From positions 1-8,490 of the forward strand of contig DGOD01000152.1 of NCBI GenBank assembly GCA_002389265.1: DNA of 8,490 nt, read 5' to 3'. Source of the DNA: Gammaproteobacteria bacterium UBA4475. Lineage in GTDB: Bacteria; Pseudomonadota; Gammaproteobacteria; Pseudomonadales; Azotimanducaceae. Under the pieces are notes generated by a model. That model made no database searches and was not told the origin of the DNA. It saw only the letters and a list, made by a program, of their open reading frames with translations. Shown here one piece after another: positions 1 to 7,044 of this stretch. Numbering within the stretch: the first letter of the stretch is position 1; each line of letters begins with the position of its first letter. Position numbers and translations under genes: made by a program.

Positions 1-182
1 GCTGTCTCGCCCTCACCGAAGATATTACGCGCGCCCTTTTCGTCACCCACCTTTCCAGGGTATTCAGTATCATCCCAAAGAAAACGTACCAGATAATTAT
101 CTTCAGACTCAGCGGCGACAGCAGTATTGGCGAGTAAAACGGTGACACAAACTAATACAGCAAACCATTTACAACTAAACAT
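1..182 (-). CDS. N-terminal fragment of a secreted or periplasmic protein of unknown function
   Basis: An open frame runs off the left edge with no stop. It begins with a classical signal peptide: MFSCKW, then a hydrophobic stretch (FAVLVCVTVLLANTAV), then an Ala-X-Ala-type cleavage site (TAVAA before ESEDN). The visible mature part reads ESEDNYLVRFLWDDTEYP and continues to the edge; it is acidic and aromatic-rich, and I do not recognise a family. Three in-frame ATGs lie at 194, 185 and 182. I chose 182 because a GGGG stretch (191-188) sits six bases upstream, whereas 194 has no ribosome binding site. The protein is probably exported by Sec to the periplasm or outer membrane. Its promoter should lie in the gene-poor stretch to its right. 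Being a real gene is likely; its function is unknown. Confidence 0.6.
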   Translation of the reverse strand, partial: MFSCKWFAVLVCVTVLLANTAVAAESEDNYLVRFLWDDTEYPGKVGDEKGARNIFGEGET

Positions 183-399
183 CATCAACCCCATGGTAAC
201 TACATCGAAACCCAACAACTGACAAGCTAACCTGAAAGTTGCAAACCGATTACCGCCGTTCCTCAAGGCATGACGATGGTGTATCTGATGCAGAAGTCAT
301 GCCAAAACATCCCTCGCGCCTATGTGATTGTATTCGCTGAACTTTAATATTTCTTAATGCCCCACTGAAGAATATGGCGAACGGTTTCTGATTATTTAG

Positions 400-422
400 A
401 AAAATATGGGCGTCATATTTTT
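400..422. terminator. AT-rich stem-loop, possible bidirectional terminator
   Basis: AAAAATATG (400-408) pairs perfectly with CATATTTTT (414-422) around the loop GGCGT. This gives a 9-bp stem flanked by an A run on the left and a T run on the right, so either strand would produce a hairpin ending in U residues. It lies about 250 bases downstream of the regulator's stop codon, in the gap where minus-strand transcription should end. The stem has only one G-C pair, which makes it weak for an intrinsic terminator. Confidence 0.3.
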
Positions 423-530
423 TATTTTGCCGTCTCTGGCGGACTGTGGACGAGGATTTATTAGCGCACTGATGACGGCATCCTATGGAGCAAGCCAGGT
501 CATTGAGTACCTTGCAAAGACTCGTCTACC

Positions 531-567
531 GCTATAACTCAGTGGCTAGTGCTAAGTGGCTATAACT
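531..567. repeat. Short direct repeats with 14-bp phase
   Basis: GCTATAACT occurs at 531-539 and again at 559-567, exactly 28 bases apart. AGTGGCTA occurs at 541-548 and 555-562, exactly 14 bases apart. The shared GGCTA core and 14-base spacing match the array at 611-678, so this is probably an older, diverged part of the same repeat tract. Confidence 0.55.
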
Positions 568-610
568 TAAGCGATGATACCTGAGCTGCTCTACGGAATT
601 TATTAGGAAG

Positions 611-678
611 AATTGGCTAAATACAGCGAGGCTAAAACAATAGGGCTAATACAATGGGGCTAATACAATGGGGGCTAG
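611..678. repeat. 14-15 bp tandem array overlapping the regulator's stop codon
   Basis: Four consecutive 14-base units can be read on the plus strand at 623-636, 637-650, 651-664 and 665-678, preceded by a 12-base partial unit at 611-622. The two best units are ACAATAGGGCTAAT and ACAATGGGGCTAAT; the last is ACAATGGGGGCTAG. GGCTA cores begin at 615, 630, 644, 658 and 673. The regulator's TAG stop (677-675 on the minus strand) is formed by the CTA of the last unit. The array therefore starts inside the gene's final codon and runs into the 3' untranslated region. Confidence 0.8.
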
Positions 679-3635
679 GATAAATCTGCTCGCAAGCGCC
701 GATAAGTCGGCAATGACACCCCGAACAGTCGGGCCGCATCTTGATGATGGATAGGCTGAGATTCCAATTCTTTTATGAGTGCCTGCGAGACCATTTCCAG
801 CAAAGGCTGCCGCCGACTCGCAGCAAGCTGCAGCAAACAATCGATAGTCGGCATGGTGGAATACCAGTTCGCTGGACGTTGAACAATGCCGTCACTGTAC
901 TTCTTCCGCATGCGGGCGACTTTACGCCGCAGCGTCGACTCGGGCATGTCTAAAGCCTGCGCTGCTCGAATCAGGACCTCCTGATTGAATGTCATACAGG
1001 CGAGTATTAAATCCTCTTCCAACCAGGGTCCCAATGACGGTATAGCCTTTGGATCCGCGAGCGCCAAAGTAACCTGGCTCTTCATCCAACTCGACAGTCT
1101 ATCAACAGTTTGGGCCTCTTCACTAACGAACTGATGGTGCTGTGGCTCAATGGCTTTCGATCCGTGGCTTTCTGGAAACAAGCCCAGATGAATCGAATTT
1201 AGCTGGGAATCTTTACACAAGATCACCGCGCGGTTGATCACATTGATAAGCTCTCTAATATTACCCGGCCACCCATAGTCGCTCAAAGCCTGTTCTGCAT
1301 CGCGAGTAAAGCCCGCGACAGACTTACCATAACGCCGTTCAAACACCTTTAGGTAGTGTTTAGCCAACAGGATAATGTCATCGGGGCGGTCACGTAAGGC
1401 CGGTGATTCGATGGCGAACACATTCAAACGATAGTACAGGTCTTCGCGGAAATCGCCAATCTCAATCAGAGCCTTAAGATTTTTGTTAGTCGCGGCTAAT
1501 ATTCGCGTGTCTACCTTATTGTAAACACTACTCCCCACGGCGACTATTTGTCGATTTTGAACATAGCGCAGTAGCTTGACCTGAATATCGAGAGGCAACT
1601 CGCCGATCTCATCCAGCAATATTGTGCCACCATCGGCCTCCTTCAATCGCCCAGAAAAATGTTTATCCGCGCCGGTGAATGCGCCCTTAACGTGGCCAAA
1701 CAATTCACTCTCGATCAAGTTACCAACCACAGCACCACAATCAACAATGACAAAGGGCTTGTCCGCTCGTGAACTCATGTCATGGATAGCCCTGGCGAGT
1801 AATTCCTTACCCGTGCCTGACTCGCCAGTGATCAATACCGTAGCGTCCGTTGGTGCCACCAGCCGGCAGCTATCCAGGACACTGCGCATCTGCGCGGACT
1901 GATAAACCAAGGTCTCGGCATCGTCCCCCCCTCTGACCTCGACAATGCGATCAAAATTCGTCAGTCCCGTCGCAAAATAACGGAGTAATGTCCGCAAAAA
2001 ATCTATTCCTGCCGTATCTAAGGGTAACTTGGCTTGCAGATACAAGCTAAAACCTGCCGCAACTGGCAACACATAGCTGTTATTGAAATTGACGACGATT
2101 GCTTTCGACCACGCATTGTTAATGCGCTCAAAATCCTTAGCCGTTAACTCAAGATCTTTGATGCCAGTAAACTCGCCACCTGACAAGGCGCCACCTAGGG
2201 CCTCCAGACTCTCAGCCTGTTGCATCAAGACCGATGCATGAACCAAGTCAAAGGATTCCAGAAGGTGTCGACAGAGCATATCGCTCATCTCTTTCGCGCT
2301 GCCCGCTTTCATCACCAGACTCATGACATTCCAGAGCAATACGACATTGTCATATTCCCGGCGCCTGAGACTCTGACTCCCATGGGTCGACGCCTTGTTA
2401 TCAGAGGCATCGTTCCAGACAATAACACGGTCGCCACCAGATTCCTGGGCGACATTAAGCGCCCAATTGGCCCGTCGAAACAACTCGAAGGGCTGCTGCT
2501 CCCCCGCATCGGTCTGCGCCAGACCAATCGAGAATTGCAAATTATCATGATCCAAAGGTATCCCCTTAAGCGCTTTCAACACCATCTGGGCAATTTTTTT
2601 TCCGGCTTCCAGGCTGGTATGAGGCAAGCTTACAGACAATTGATCATCGCCTAAGGCACTTACCAGATCAGTGGCCCGCAAGACTCGGTCCAAGCGTTGC
2701 GCTAAGACCTGCAATAGCTTCCCATCAACGGCAGAACTCTGACCGCCTTGCCCGGACGATCTGCGAACCCCGATAGCCAACTGACACATGGCCGATTCAG
2801 CCACCCCGAGAGACTCGGAACCCAGCTTGGATCGCAACGGCTGGTTGGTCGGCAAGGACTCTAAGGGATGGGCCAACCCCGACAACTCACGCAAAATCAG
2901 CACAGCACCAGGCAACATCGGGCCGACAACGCCATCCACCAAATGCGAGAGACCGGTGGCTGAGTTCAGAATAAAGGCAGAGAGCTTGCTAACCTCACTG
3001 CTCTTCAAGGCAGATTCTATCCGCAGAAACACTGACGAGCCGGTTTTGAGCGCAAGCACATCGTGCCAGCGCTGGCCAATGACCTGTTCGTGCTCGGTTC
3101 CAAGCAGCCGCTGGGCATCGGAATTCAGATTGCTGACCAAACCGGTCTCATCCAAAAACACCAAGGCATTGCCAATGCAGGCCAGCGCATTTTGGAGTAA
3201 TTGTTGAGTTTCACGGAGTTCTTGTTCGATATTGAAGTTGTACAGCGCCAGGTCAATGGCTATTTGTAGCTCACGATAATCAACAGGCTTAATAATAAAG
3301 CCATAGGGCGTCACTGCTTTTGCCCGAGATACGGTTTCCTCATCAGAGTACGCCGTCAGAAACACGACGGGGACTCGCCGCTCACGCTGGATGGCCAGCG
3401 CCACATCAATACCGTCTGCCGCATTTTTTAAGTGAATATCAGTCAGCAGCAAATCAGGCAGTGTCTCACGGGCCAGCGCTACGGCTTCGCTACCGCTCGC
3501 CACCCCAACCACATCGAAACCCATACGATCTAGGCGCCCCCGCAGTTCGTGGACCACCAAGGCTTCGTCCTCAATGATCAGTATTCTGTACTTGGGTTGA
3601 GACATGAGTTTAGGCATGAGTTTAGACATGGGCAT
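675..3635 (-). CDS. Sigma-54-dependent response regulator (REC-PAS-degenerate GGDEF-GAF-like-AAA+-HTH-HTH)
   Basis: This 986-residue cytoplasmic activator would remodel sigma-54 RNA polymerase at target promoters. The receiver domain (about 15-130) has acidic residues E22/D23, phosphoacceptor D66, T94 and K116. A PAS-like domain follows (about 140-250). Residues about 275-410 follow the GGDEF fold, but GDDQL (329-333) replaces GGDEF, so it is probably not a cyclase. A GAF-like region spans about 428-566. The AAA+ domain (about 573-812) is intact: Walker A GESGTGKE (604-611), sigma-54 contact loop GAFTGA (651-656), Walker B LLDE (673-676), [11 protein letters not shown] (729-739) and the sensor II region GWPGNIREL (788-796). 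Two Fis-like helix-turn-helix motifs end the protein (about 872-913 and 948-985). It is much longer than the usual 450-residue NtrC type. The start at 3635 sits in a repeat array; in-frame ATGs at 3629, 3617 and 3605 are alternatives. No cognate histidine kinase is visible. Class is certain, target unknown. Confidence 0.95.
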   Translation of the reverse strand: MPMSKLMPKLMSQPKYRILIIEDEALVVHELRGRLDRMGFDVVGVASGSEAVALARETLPDLLLTDIHLKNAADGIDVALAIQRERRVPVVFLTAYSDEETVSRAKAVTPYGFIIKPVDYRELQIAIDLALYNFNIEQELRETQQLLQNALACIGNALVFLDETGLVSNLNSDAQRLLGTEHEQVIGQRWHDVLALKTGSSVFLRIESALKSSEVSKLSAFILNSATGLSHLVDGVVGPMLPGAVLILRELSGLAHPLESLPTNQPLRSKLGSESLGVAESAMCQLAIGVRRSSGQGGQSSAVDGKLLQVLAQRLDRVLRATDLVSALGDDQLSVSLPHTSLEAGKKIAQMVLKALKGIPLDHDNLQFSIGLAQTDAGEQQPFELFRRANWALNVAQESGGDRVIVWNDASDNKASTHGSQSLRRREYDNVVLLWNVMSLVMKAGSAKEMSDMLCRHLLESFDLVHASVLMQQAESLEALGGALSGGEFTGIKDLELTAKDFERINNAWSKAIVVNFNNSYVLPVAAGFSLYLQAKLPLDTAGIDFLRTLLRYFATGLTNFDRIVEVRGGDDAETLVYQSAQMRSVLDSCRLVAPTDATVLITGESGTGKELLARAIHDMSSRADKPFVIVDCGAVVGNLIESELFGHVKGAFTGADKHFSGRLKEADGGTILLDEIGELPLDIQVKLLRYVQNRQIVAVGSSVYNKVDTRILAATNKNLKALIEIGDFREDLYYRLNVFAIESPALRDRPDDIILLAKHYLKVFERRYGKSVAGFTRDAEQALSDYGWPGNIRELINVINRAVILCKDSQLNSIHLGLFPESHGSKAIEPQHHQFVSEEAQTVDRLSSWMKSQVTLALADPKAIPSLGPWLEEDLILACMTFNQEVLIRAAQALDMPESTLRRKVARMRKKYSDGIVQRPANWYSTMPTIDCLLQLAASRRQPLLEMVSQALIKELESQPIHHQDAARLFGVSLPTYRRLRADLS

Positions 3636-3655
3636 TAGACATGGGCATTAGACAT
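3594..3655 (-). repeat. ATG-led tandem array at the regulator's translation start
   Basis: Read on the minus strand, five adjacent units each begin with ATG: ATGTCTAATGCCC (3655-3643), the identical 13-mer again (3642-3630), ATGTCTAAACTC (3629-3618), ATGCCTAAACTC (3617-3606) and ATGTCTCAACCC (3605-3594). The first two units are 13 bases and change the reading frame. The last three are 12 bases and keep it, which gives the repetitive N-terminus [13 protein letters not shown]. The receiver domain proper begins immediately after the array. Confidence 0.9.
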
Positions 3656-3668
3656 GAACCCATCCTTT
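3633..3668 (-). promoter_or_regulatory. Ribosome binding site with six-residue leader peptide overlapping the regulator start
   Basis: The only good Shine-Dalgarno sequence near the regulator start is AAAGGA (3668-3663). Seven bases after it lies an ATG at 3655 that is out of frame with the regulator. It encodes MSNAHV and stops at TAA (3637-3635). The last A of that stop is the first base of the regulator's ATG (3635-3633), giving the overlap TAATG. This arrangement suggests that ribosomes load at the leader, terminate and restart on the regulator. The sequence layout is seen directly; coupling is inferred. Confidence 0.5.
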
Positions 3669-3850
3669 CTGCTGCGGACTAAACATCCTGCGAGCAGACA
3701 TTGATACCACACATCCCGCACGCTTTACGGCATTTTCAGCTTGCCGCCTTGGCAATTTATCCCTTTGCTTGTAACGCAACGTCACCACAACAGAGTGCGG
3801 GCTCCTGCCACATAGCCTATAACAAGAGTCGCGCTCAAATCTAGCAGACA

Positions 3851-3889
3851 TTAGATCAGACGATATTAAATGCATATCACATGATCTAA
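3851..3889 (-). repeat. 39-bp imperfect inverted repeat between glcB and the regulator gene
   Basis: TTAGATCA (3851-3858) and TGATCTAA (3882-3889) are perfect 8-bp inverted arms. Inside them, CGATAT/ATATCA-type sequence continues the pairing as GATAT/ATATC. In minus-strand RNA the pairing extends further through G-U pairs, leaving one mismatch and a loop of about seven bases. It begins 19 bases past the glcB stop codon. It lacks a U-tract, so it could be an mRNA 3'-end stabilising hairpin, a weak terminator or a dyad operator. A small GCCT-GAGTG-AGGC hairpin lies between it and glcB. Confidence 0.55.
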
Positions 3890-3907
3890 CGCCTCACTCA
3901 GGCATTT

Positions 3908-6079
3908 TCAACCATGTAATCGTTTCGCCTCACGGCGCCGCGCATGCAAGACGGGTTCGGTATAACCATTGGGCTGTGCAACGCCTTTGAATACCAAATC
4001 GCAAGCCGCCTGGAAGGCAACACTCTGATCAAACGCTGGGGCCATAGGCCGATATAGGCTGTCACCGGCATTCTGGCCATCCACCACCGCCGCCATGCGT
4101 TTTAGGGTCTCCGTCACTTGGGCTTCACTGCAGACACCATGACGCAGCCAATTCGCGATATGCTGGCTTGAAATGCGCAAAGTCGCCCGGTCTTCCATCA
4201 GACCCACGTTATTGATATCCGGGACCTTCGAACAGCCCACGCCCTGGTCGATCCAGCGGACCACATAGCCCAGAATACCCTGTGCATTGTTATCGAGCTC
4301 TGCTTGAACTTCCTGGCTCGAGAGATTGGTACCCGCCAGCACCGGAATCGTTAACAAATTTTCCAGACTGGCCTTCGCCCTGGCCTTGAGTTCGTCCTGA
4401 CGAGACCAGACATTCACCATATGGTAGTGCATGACATGCAGCGATGCGGCTGTGGGTGACGGCACCCAAGCTGTATTAGCGCCTGCCAGTGGGTGACCGA
4501 TTTTTGCGGTCATCATCTCGGCCATCTCATCGGGCATTGCCCACATGCCCTTACCGATCTGCGCCTTGCCCTGCAGGCCCGCTTGCAGGCCCACATCGAC
4601 GTTCCAGTCTTCATAGGCTTGAATCCAGGGCTGCTGCTTCATCAGTGTTTTCTTGACCATCGCGCCGGCTTCCATACTGGTGTGGATTTCATCGCCGGTC
4701 CGATCCAAAAAGCCGGTGTTGATGAAGATCACGCGCTCTTTGGCGGCACGAATACAGGCTTTCAGATTCAAGGTTGTGCGTCGTTCTTCATCCATGATGC
4801 CGACTTTCAAGGTGTTATGGGGCAATCCAAGCACCCCCTCGATCTGACTAAACAGATCGACGGTAAACGCCACCTCAGCAGGTCCGTGCATTTTGGGTTT
4901 AACTATGTAAACGCTGCCACAACGCGAGTTCCTTAGCGACCCAGTTCCCAGCACATCATGCATGGCAGCGAGGCTCGTCACCAGACCGTCCATAATACCC
5001 TCTGGTATTTCTTCGCCCTGGTAAAGCACGGCATCGGTCGTCATCAGGTGACCGACATTGCGCACCAGCAATAAGCTTCGACCGTGTAGCACGAGCTCGC
5101 CACCCATAGGCGCGGCATAGACTCGGTCTGGGTTCAATTCGCGACGGACTACGGTATCGCCCTTGGCAAACTCTTCGGCCAAATCACCTTTCATCAAACC
5201 CAGCCAATTACGGTATACCAAACACTTGTCTTCGGCATCTACGGCGGCAACTGAGTCCTCACAGTCCTGGATGGTCGAGATCGCAGACTCCATCAGGATA
5301 TCTTTAACACCTGCCTTGTCGGTCTTGCCAATGGTGTCATTGCGATCGACCTGTATCTCGAGATGCAAACCATGGTGCTTCAGCAGAATGCCGCTAGGAT
5401 CCGTCGGCTCGCCGAGATAACCGGCGAACTGCGAGGGCTCCGCCAGACCCGAAGTCGTGCCATCCTCGAGCGTGATGACCAGGTCACCTGACACCACCTG
5501 GTATTGGCTCACGTCTTGATATCGACCCGCCGCCAACGGCAAGTGGTCATTAAGGAAATTAGCGGCATATTCAATGACCTGGGCGCCACGTACCGGATTA
5601 TAGCCGCGACCCTTCTCGGCCCCCGCGGCTTCCGGAATCACATCAGTCCCGTAGAGCGCATCATACAGGCTACCCCAACGAGCATTGGCCGCATTCAGGG
5701 CGTAGCGGGCATTCATAACGGGCACTACCAGTTGCGGTCCGGCCAACAGGGCGATTTCTGCATCGACGTTGTCAGTCTCAATGGCAAAATCATCGCCTTC
5801 CTCCAGCAGATAACCGATCTCTTTCAGAAATTGTAGATAGGCAGCCGCATCATGGGGCCTGGCGCTATTGGCTTGATGCCATTGGTCGATCCTGGCCTGA
5901 AAGTCATCTCGCACCGCCAAGAGCTCGCGGTTACGGGGCACGAGCGTCGCCAGAATCTGCTCGAATCCTAGCCAGAACGTGGCCGGATCAACACCGGTAC
6001 CCGGTATGATTTCCTCATTTACCAGGTCATGTAAGACCTTTTCAATGGCCAGATTTCCAATCGAGATTCGTTCACCCAT
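3908..6079 (-). CDS. glcB: Malate synthase G
   Basis: This cytoplasmic enzyme condenses glyoxylate with acetyl-CoA to give malate, as part of glycolate/glyoxylate use and the glyoxylate bypass. The 723 residues equal the E. coli GlcB length, and the conserved PGTG of the N-terminal region falls at the same distance from the start (26-29), which fixes the ATG at 6079. Recognisable blocks include [32 protein letters not shown] (113-144), [14 protein letters not shown] (272-285), [11 protein letters not shown] (390-400), GKGMWAMPD (509-517) and [10 protein letters not shown] (704-713). Counterparts of the E. coli catalytic arginine and aspartate are R340 (in VRNVGHL) and D630 (in [11 protein letters not shown]). 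The magnesium ligands are E431 (in GIMDEERR) and D459 (in [10 protein letters not shown]). The redox-sensitive cysteine is C616. No strong ribosome binding site is visible. The gene diverges from the hydrolase gene and is followed, in the same direction, by the sigma-54 regulator. No glcDEF genes are in the window. Confidence 0.98.
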   Translation of the reverse strand: MGERISIGNLAIEKVLHDLVNEEIIPGTGVDPATFWLGFEQILATLVPRNRELLAVRDDFQARIDQWHQANSARPHDAAAYLQFLKEIGYLLEEGDDFAIETDNVDAEIALLAGPQLVVPVMNARYALNAANARWGSLYDALYGTDVIPEAAGAEKGRGYNPVRGAQVIEYAANFLNDHLPLAAGRYQDVSQYQVVSGDLVITLEDGTTSGLAEPSQFAGYLGEPTDPSGILLKHHGLHLEIQVDRNDTIGKTDKAGVKDILMESAISTIQDCEDSVAAVDAEDKCLVYRNWLGLMKGDLAEEFAKGDTVVRRELNPDRVYAAPMGGELVLHGRSLLLVRNVGHLMTTDAVLYQGEEIPEGIMDGLVTSLAAMHDVLGTGSLRNSRCGSVYIVKPKMHGPAEVAFTVDLFSQIEGVLGLPHNTLKVGIMDEERRTTLNLKACIRAAKERVIFINTGFLDRTGDEIHTSMEAGAMVKKTLMKQQPWIQAYEDWNVDVGLQAGLQGKAQIGKGMWAMPDEMAEMMTAKIGHPLAGANTAWVPSPTAASLHVMHYHMVNVWSRQDELKARAKASLENLLTIPVLAGTNLSSQEVQAELDNNAQGILGYVVRWIDQGVGCSKVPDINNVGLMEDRATLRISSQHIANWLRHGVCSEAQVTETLKRMAAVVDGQNAGDSLYRPMAPAFDQSVAFQAACDLVFKGVAQPNGYTEPVLHARRREAKRLHG

Positions 6080-6275
6080 GATGTCGTATGCTCTTGCTGT
6101 GTTTTATGACGAGCCGCCATGCTACTAGAAATTGTCGTTTCCGTCATGCTCGGCGGCCTCTCGACCTGCGGATCAATGCCAATGGTTAGATTTCCTGACA
6201 TCGGCTGCATAGCCAAAACTGGCAAATGCCGCCATACTCAGGAACATCTATCATTTTCAGGAATTAGGGCCACCC
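6080..6275. promoter_or_regulatory. Divergent promoter region between glcB and the hydrolase operon
   Basis: This 196-bp spacer must carry the start signals for glcB (leftward) and for the hydrolase operon (rightward). It holds a cluster of TGGCA/TGCCA-type half sites: GCCA-AAAC-TGGC at 6212-6223, the palindrome GGCAAATGCC at 6221-6230, GCCA at 6231-6234 and TGCCAATGG starting at 6178. These could be an operator. I found no convincing -35/-10 pair on either strand and no sequence with correct GG-N10-GC sigma-54 promoter spacing. A 68-codon minus-strand frame that starts at 6225 is out of frame with glcB and looks like a shadow. Confidence 0.5.
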
Positions 6276-7001
6276 ATGATTGAAACACACGCGGACATCG
6301 AGACCTCCGACGGCGCAATGAATACCTTTATCGTCTGTCCCGACGAGCAGGGACCTCACCCGATAGTCCTGTTTCTGATGGATGCACCAGGCAAACGTGA
6401 AGAACTACATGATATGGCTCGGCGGATTGCCACAGCTGGCTACTATGTCATGTTACCCAACCTGTACTATCGCCGCGTGCGCGAGTTCGTCATCGATGGA
6501 ACCCCGAATAGTCGAGAAGTCATGTTCGGCCATATGAACAGTCTCAGCAACGCCATGGTCGTTGATGATTGTCGCGCGCTGCTGTCCCATGCCGATTGCG
6601 ACCAGCATGCACGACCTGGCTATTGTGCTGTGATCGGCTACTGCATGAGCGGCTCGTTCGTGTTTGCCGCCGCGGCCCAACTCTCGGCTCGCGTGCGGGC
6701 CAGCGCCTCGATTCATGGCGTTCGATTGATGACCGACGCAGCTGATTCCCCCCACCTCACCGCCGACCAGATCCAAGGCGAAATTTATTTCGGCTGCGCC
6801 GAGACCGATGACTGGGCACCCCCGGCGATGATAGCAGCACTTGATGCCCACCTTGCGACCAAGAGCATTAACTATCGAATTGAATGGTACCCGGGAACCC
6901 ATCATGGCTTTGTCTTTCCTCAGCGAGGCGATATTTATGCCAAGCCCGCAGCCGAGCGCCATTGGGAACGGTTGTTCAGCCTCTTCAAGCGCAATTTGTA
7001 A
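6276..7001 (+). CDS. Dienelactone hydrolase family protein
   Basis: This is a 241-residue alpha/beta-hydrolase of the dienelactone hydrolase family, whose members use a Cys-Asp-His triad to cleave lactones and esters. The nucleophile elbow is GYCMSG (121-126) with C123. The acid is most likely D178 in AETDDWAP, four residues before the proline as in the family. The histidine is H210 in GTHHGF. The early motif VLFLMDAPGKREELHDMARRIATAGYYVMLPNLYYR (31-66) is typical of the family. There is no signal peptide, so it should be cytoplasmic. AGGG lies about six bases before the ATG, which supports this start. The stop is 43 bases before the exporter's start, which suggests one operon. No chlorocatechol pathway genes are nearby, so the true substrate is open; carboxymethylenebutenolidase activity is only one possibility. 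Confidence 0.93.
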   Translation: MIETHADIETSDGAMNTFIVCPDEQGPHPIVLFLMDAPGKREELHDMARRIATAGYYVMLPNLYYRRVREFVIDGTPNSREVMFGHMNSLSNAMVVDDCRALLSHADCDQHARPGYCAVIGYCMSGSFVFAAAAQLSARVRASASIHGVRLMTDAADSPHLTADQIQGEIYFGCAETDDWAPPAMIAALDAHLATKSINYRIEWYPGTHHGFVFPQRGDIYAKPAAERHWERLFSLFKRNL

Positions 7002-7044
7002 TCGGTCTGTTCATCACGGACACAGCCTCGAACGAGTAGCTCAC

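Larger units (their letters stand above)
183..674. other. Gene-poor intergenic stretch with repeats and a stem-loop
   Basis: These 492 bases lie upstream of the secreted-protein gene and downstream of the regulator gene, both on the minus strand. They are more AT-rich than the flanking genes. Only very short frames are present: a 25-codon plus-strand frame at 270-347 and a 43-codon frame at 406-537. Neither has a recognisable product, although the second resembles protein in composition. A minus-strand frame of roughly 90 codons through the middle lacks stops but has no sensible start. The stretch contains an AT-rich hairpin at 400-422 and GGCTA-bearing repeats from 531 onward, described separately. 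It may be regulatory DNA plus the remains of a decayed gene; I cannot name the gene. Confidence 0.5.

Noticed and set aside
2220..2654. 144-codon plus-strand frame, and similar ones at 2788-3207 and 4493-4936
   Set aside because: They lie antisense to intact domains of the regulator and malate synthase and show no protein family signature.
3720..3790. Possible sigma-70 promoter for the regulator (minus strand TTGCGT with TAAATT)
   Set aside because: The spacer is only 14 bases and both boxes are weak matches.
3648..3875. 75-codon minus-strand frame between glcB and the regulator gene, ending in the start-codon array
   Set aside because: It has no ribosome binding site, starts inside the inverted repeat and has an arginine/serine-rich composition with no recognisable motif. 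Its stop at the repeat follows from the repeat sequence itself.
6166..6190. Possible sigma-54 promoter before glcB (minus strand TTGGCATTGATCCGC)
   Set aside because: GG and GC are separated by nine rather than ten bases and the -12 element lacks TTGC.
6019..6225. 68-codon minus-strand frame across the glcB start
   Set aside because: It is out of frame with glcB, has no family features and overlaps the well-conserved N-terminus of malate synthase.
6453..6962. 169-codon frame antisense to the hydrolase gene
   Set aside because: A shadow of the real gene: the opposite strand carries the intact Cys-Asp-His hydrolase, and this frame has no recognisable domain.
6841..7044. Upstream extension of the exporter frame by 68 codons
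   Set aside because: It overlaps the hydrolase gene and has no membrane or signal character; the TetA-like TM1 starts directly after the ATG at 7045.
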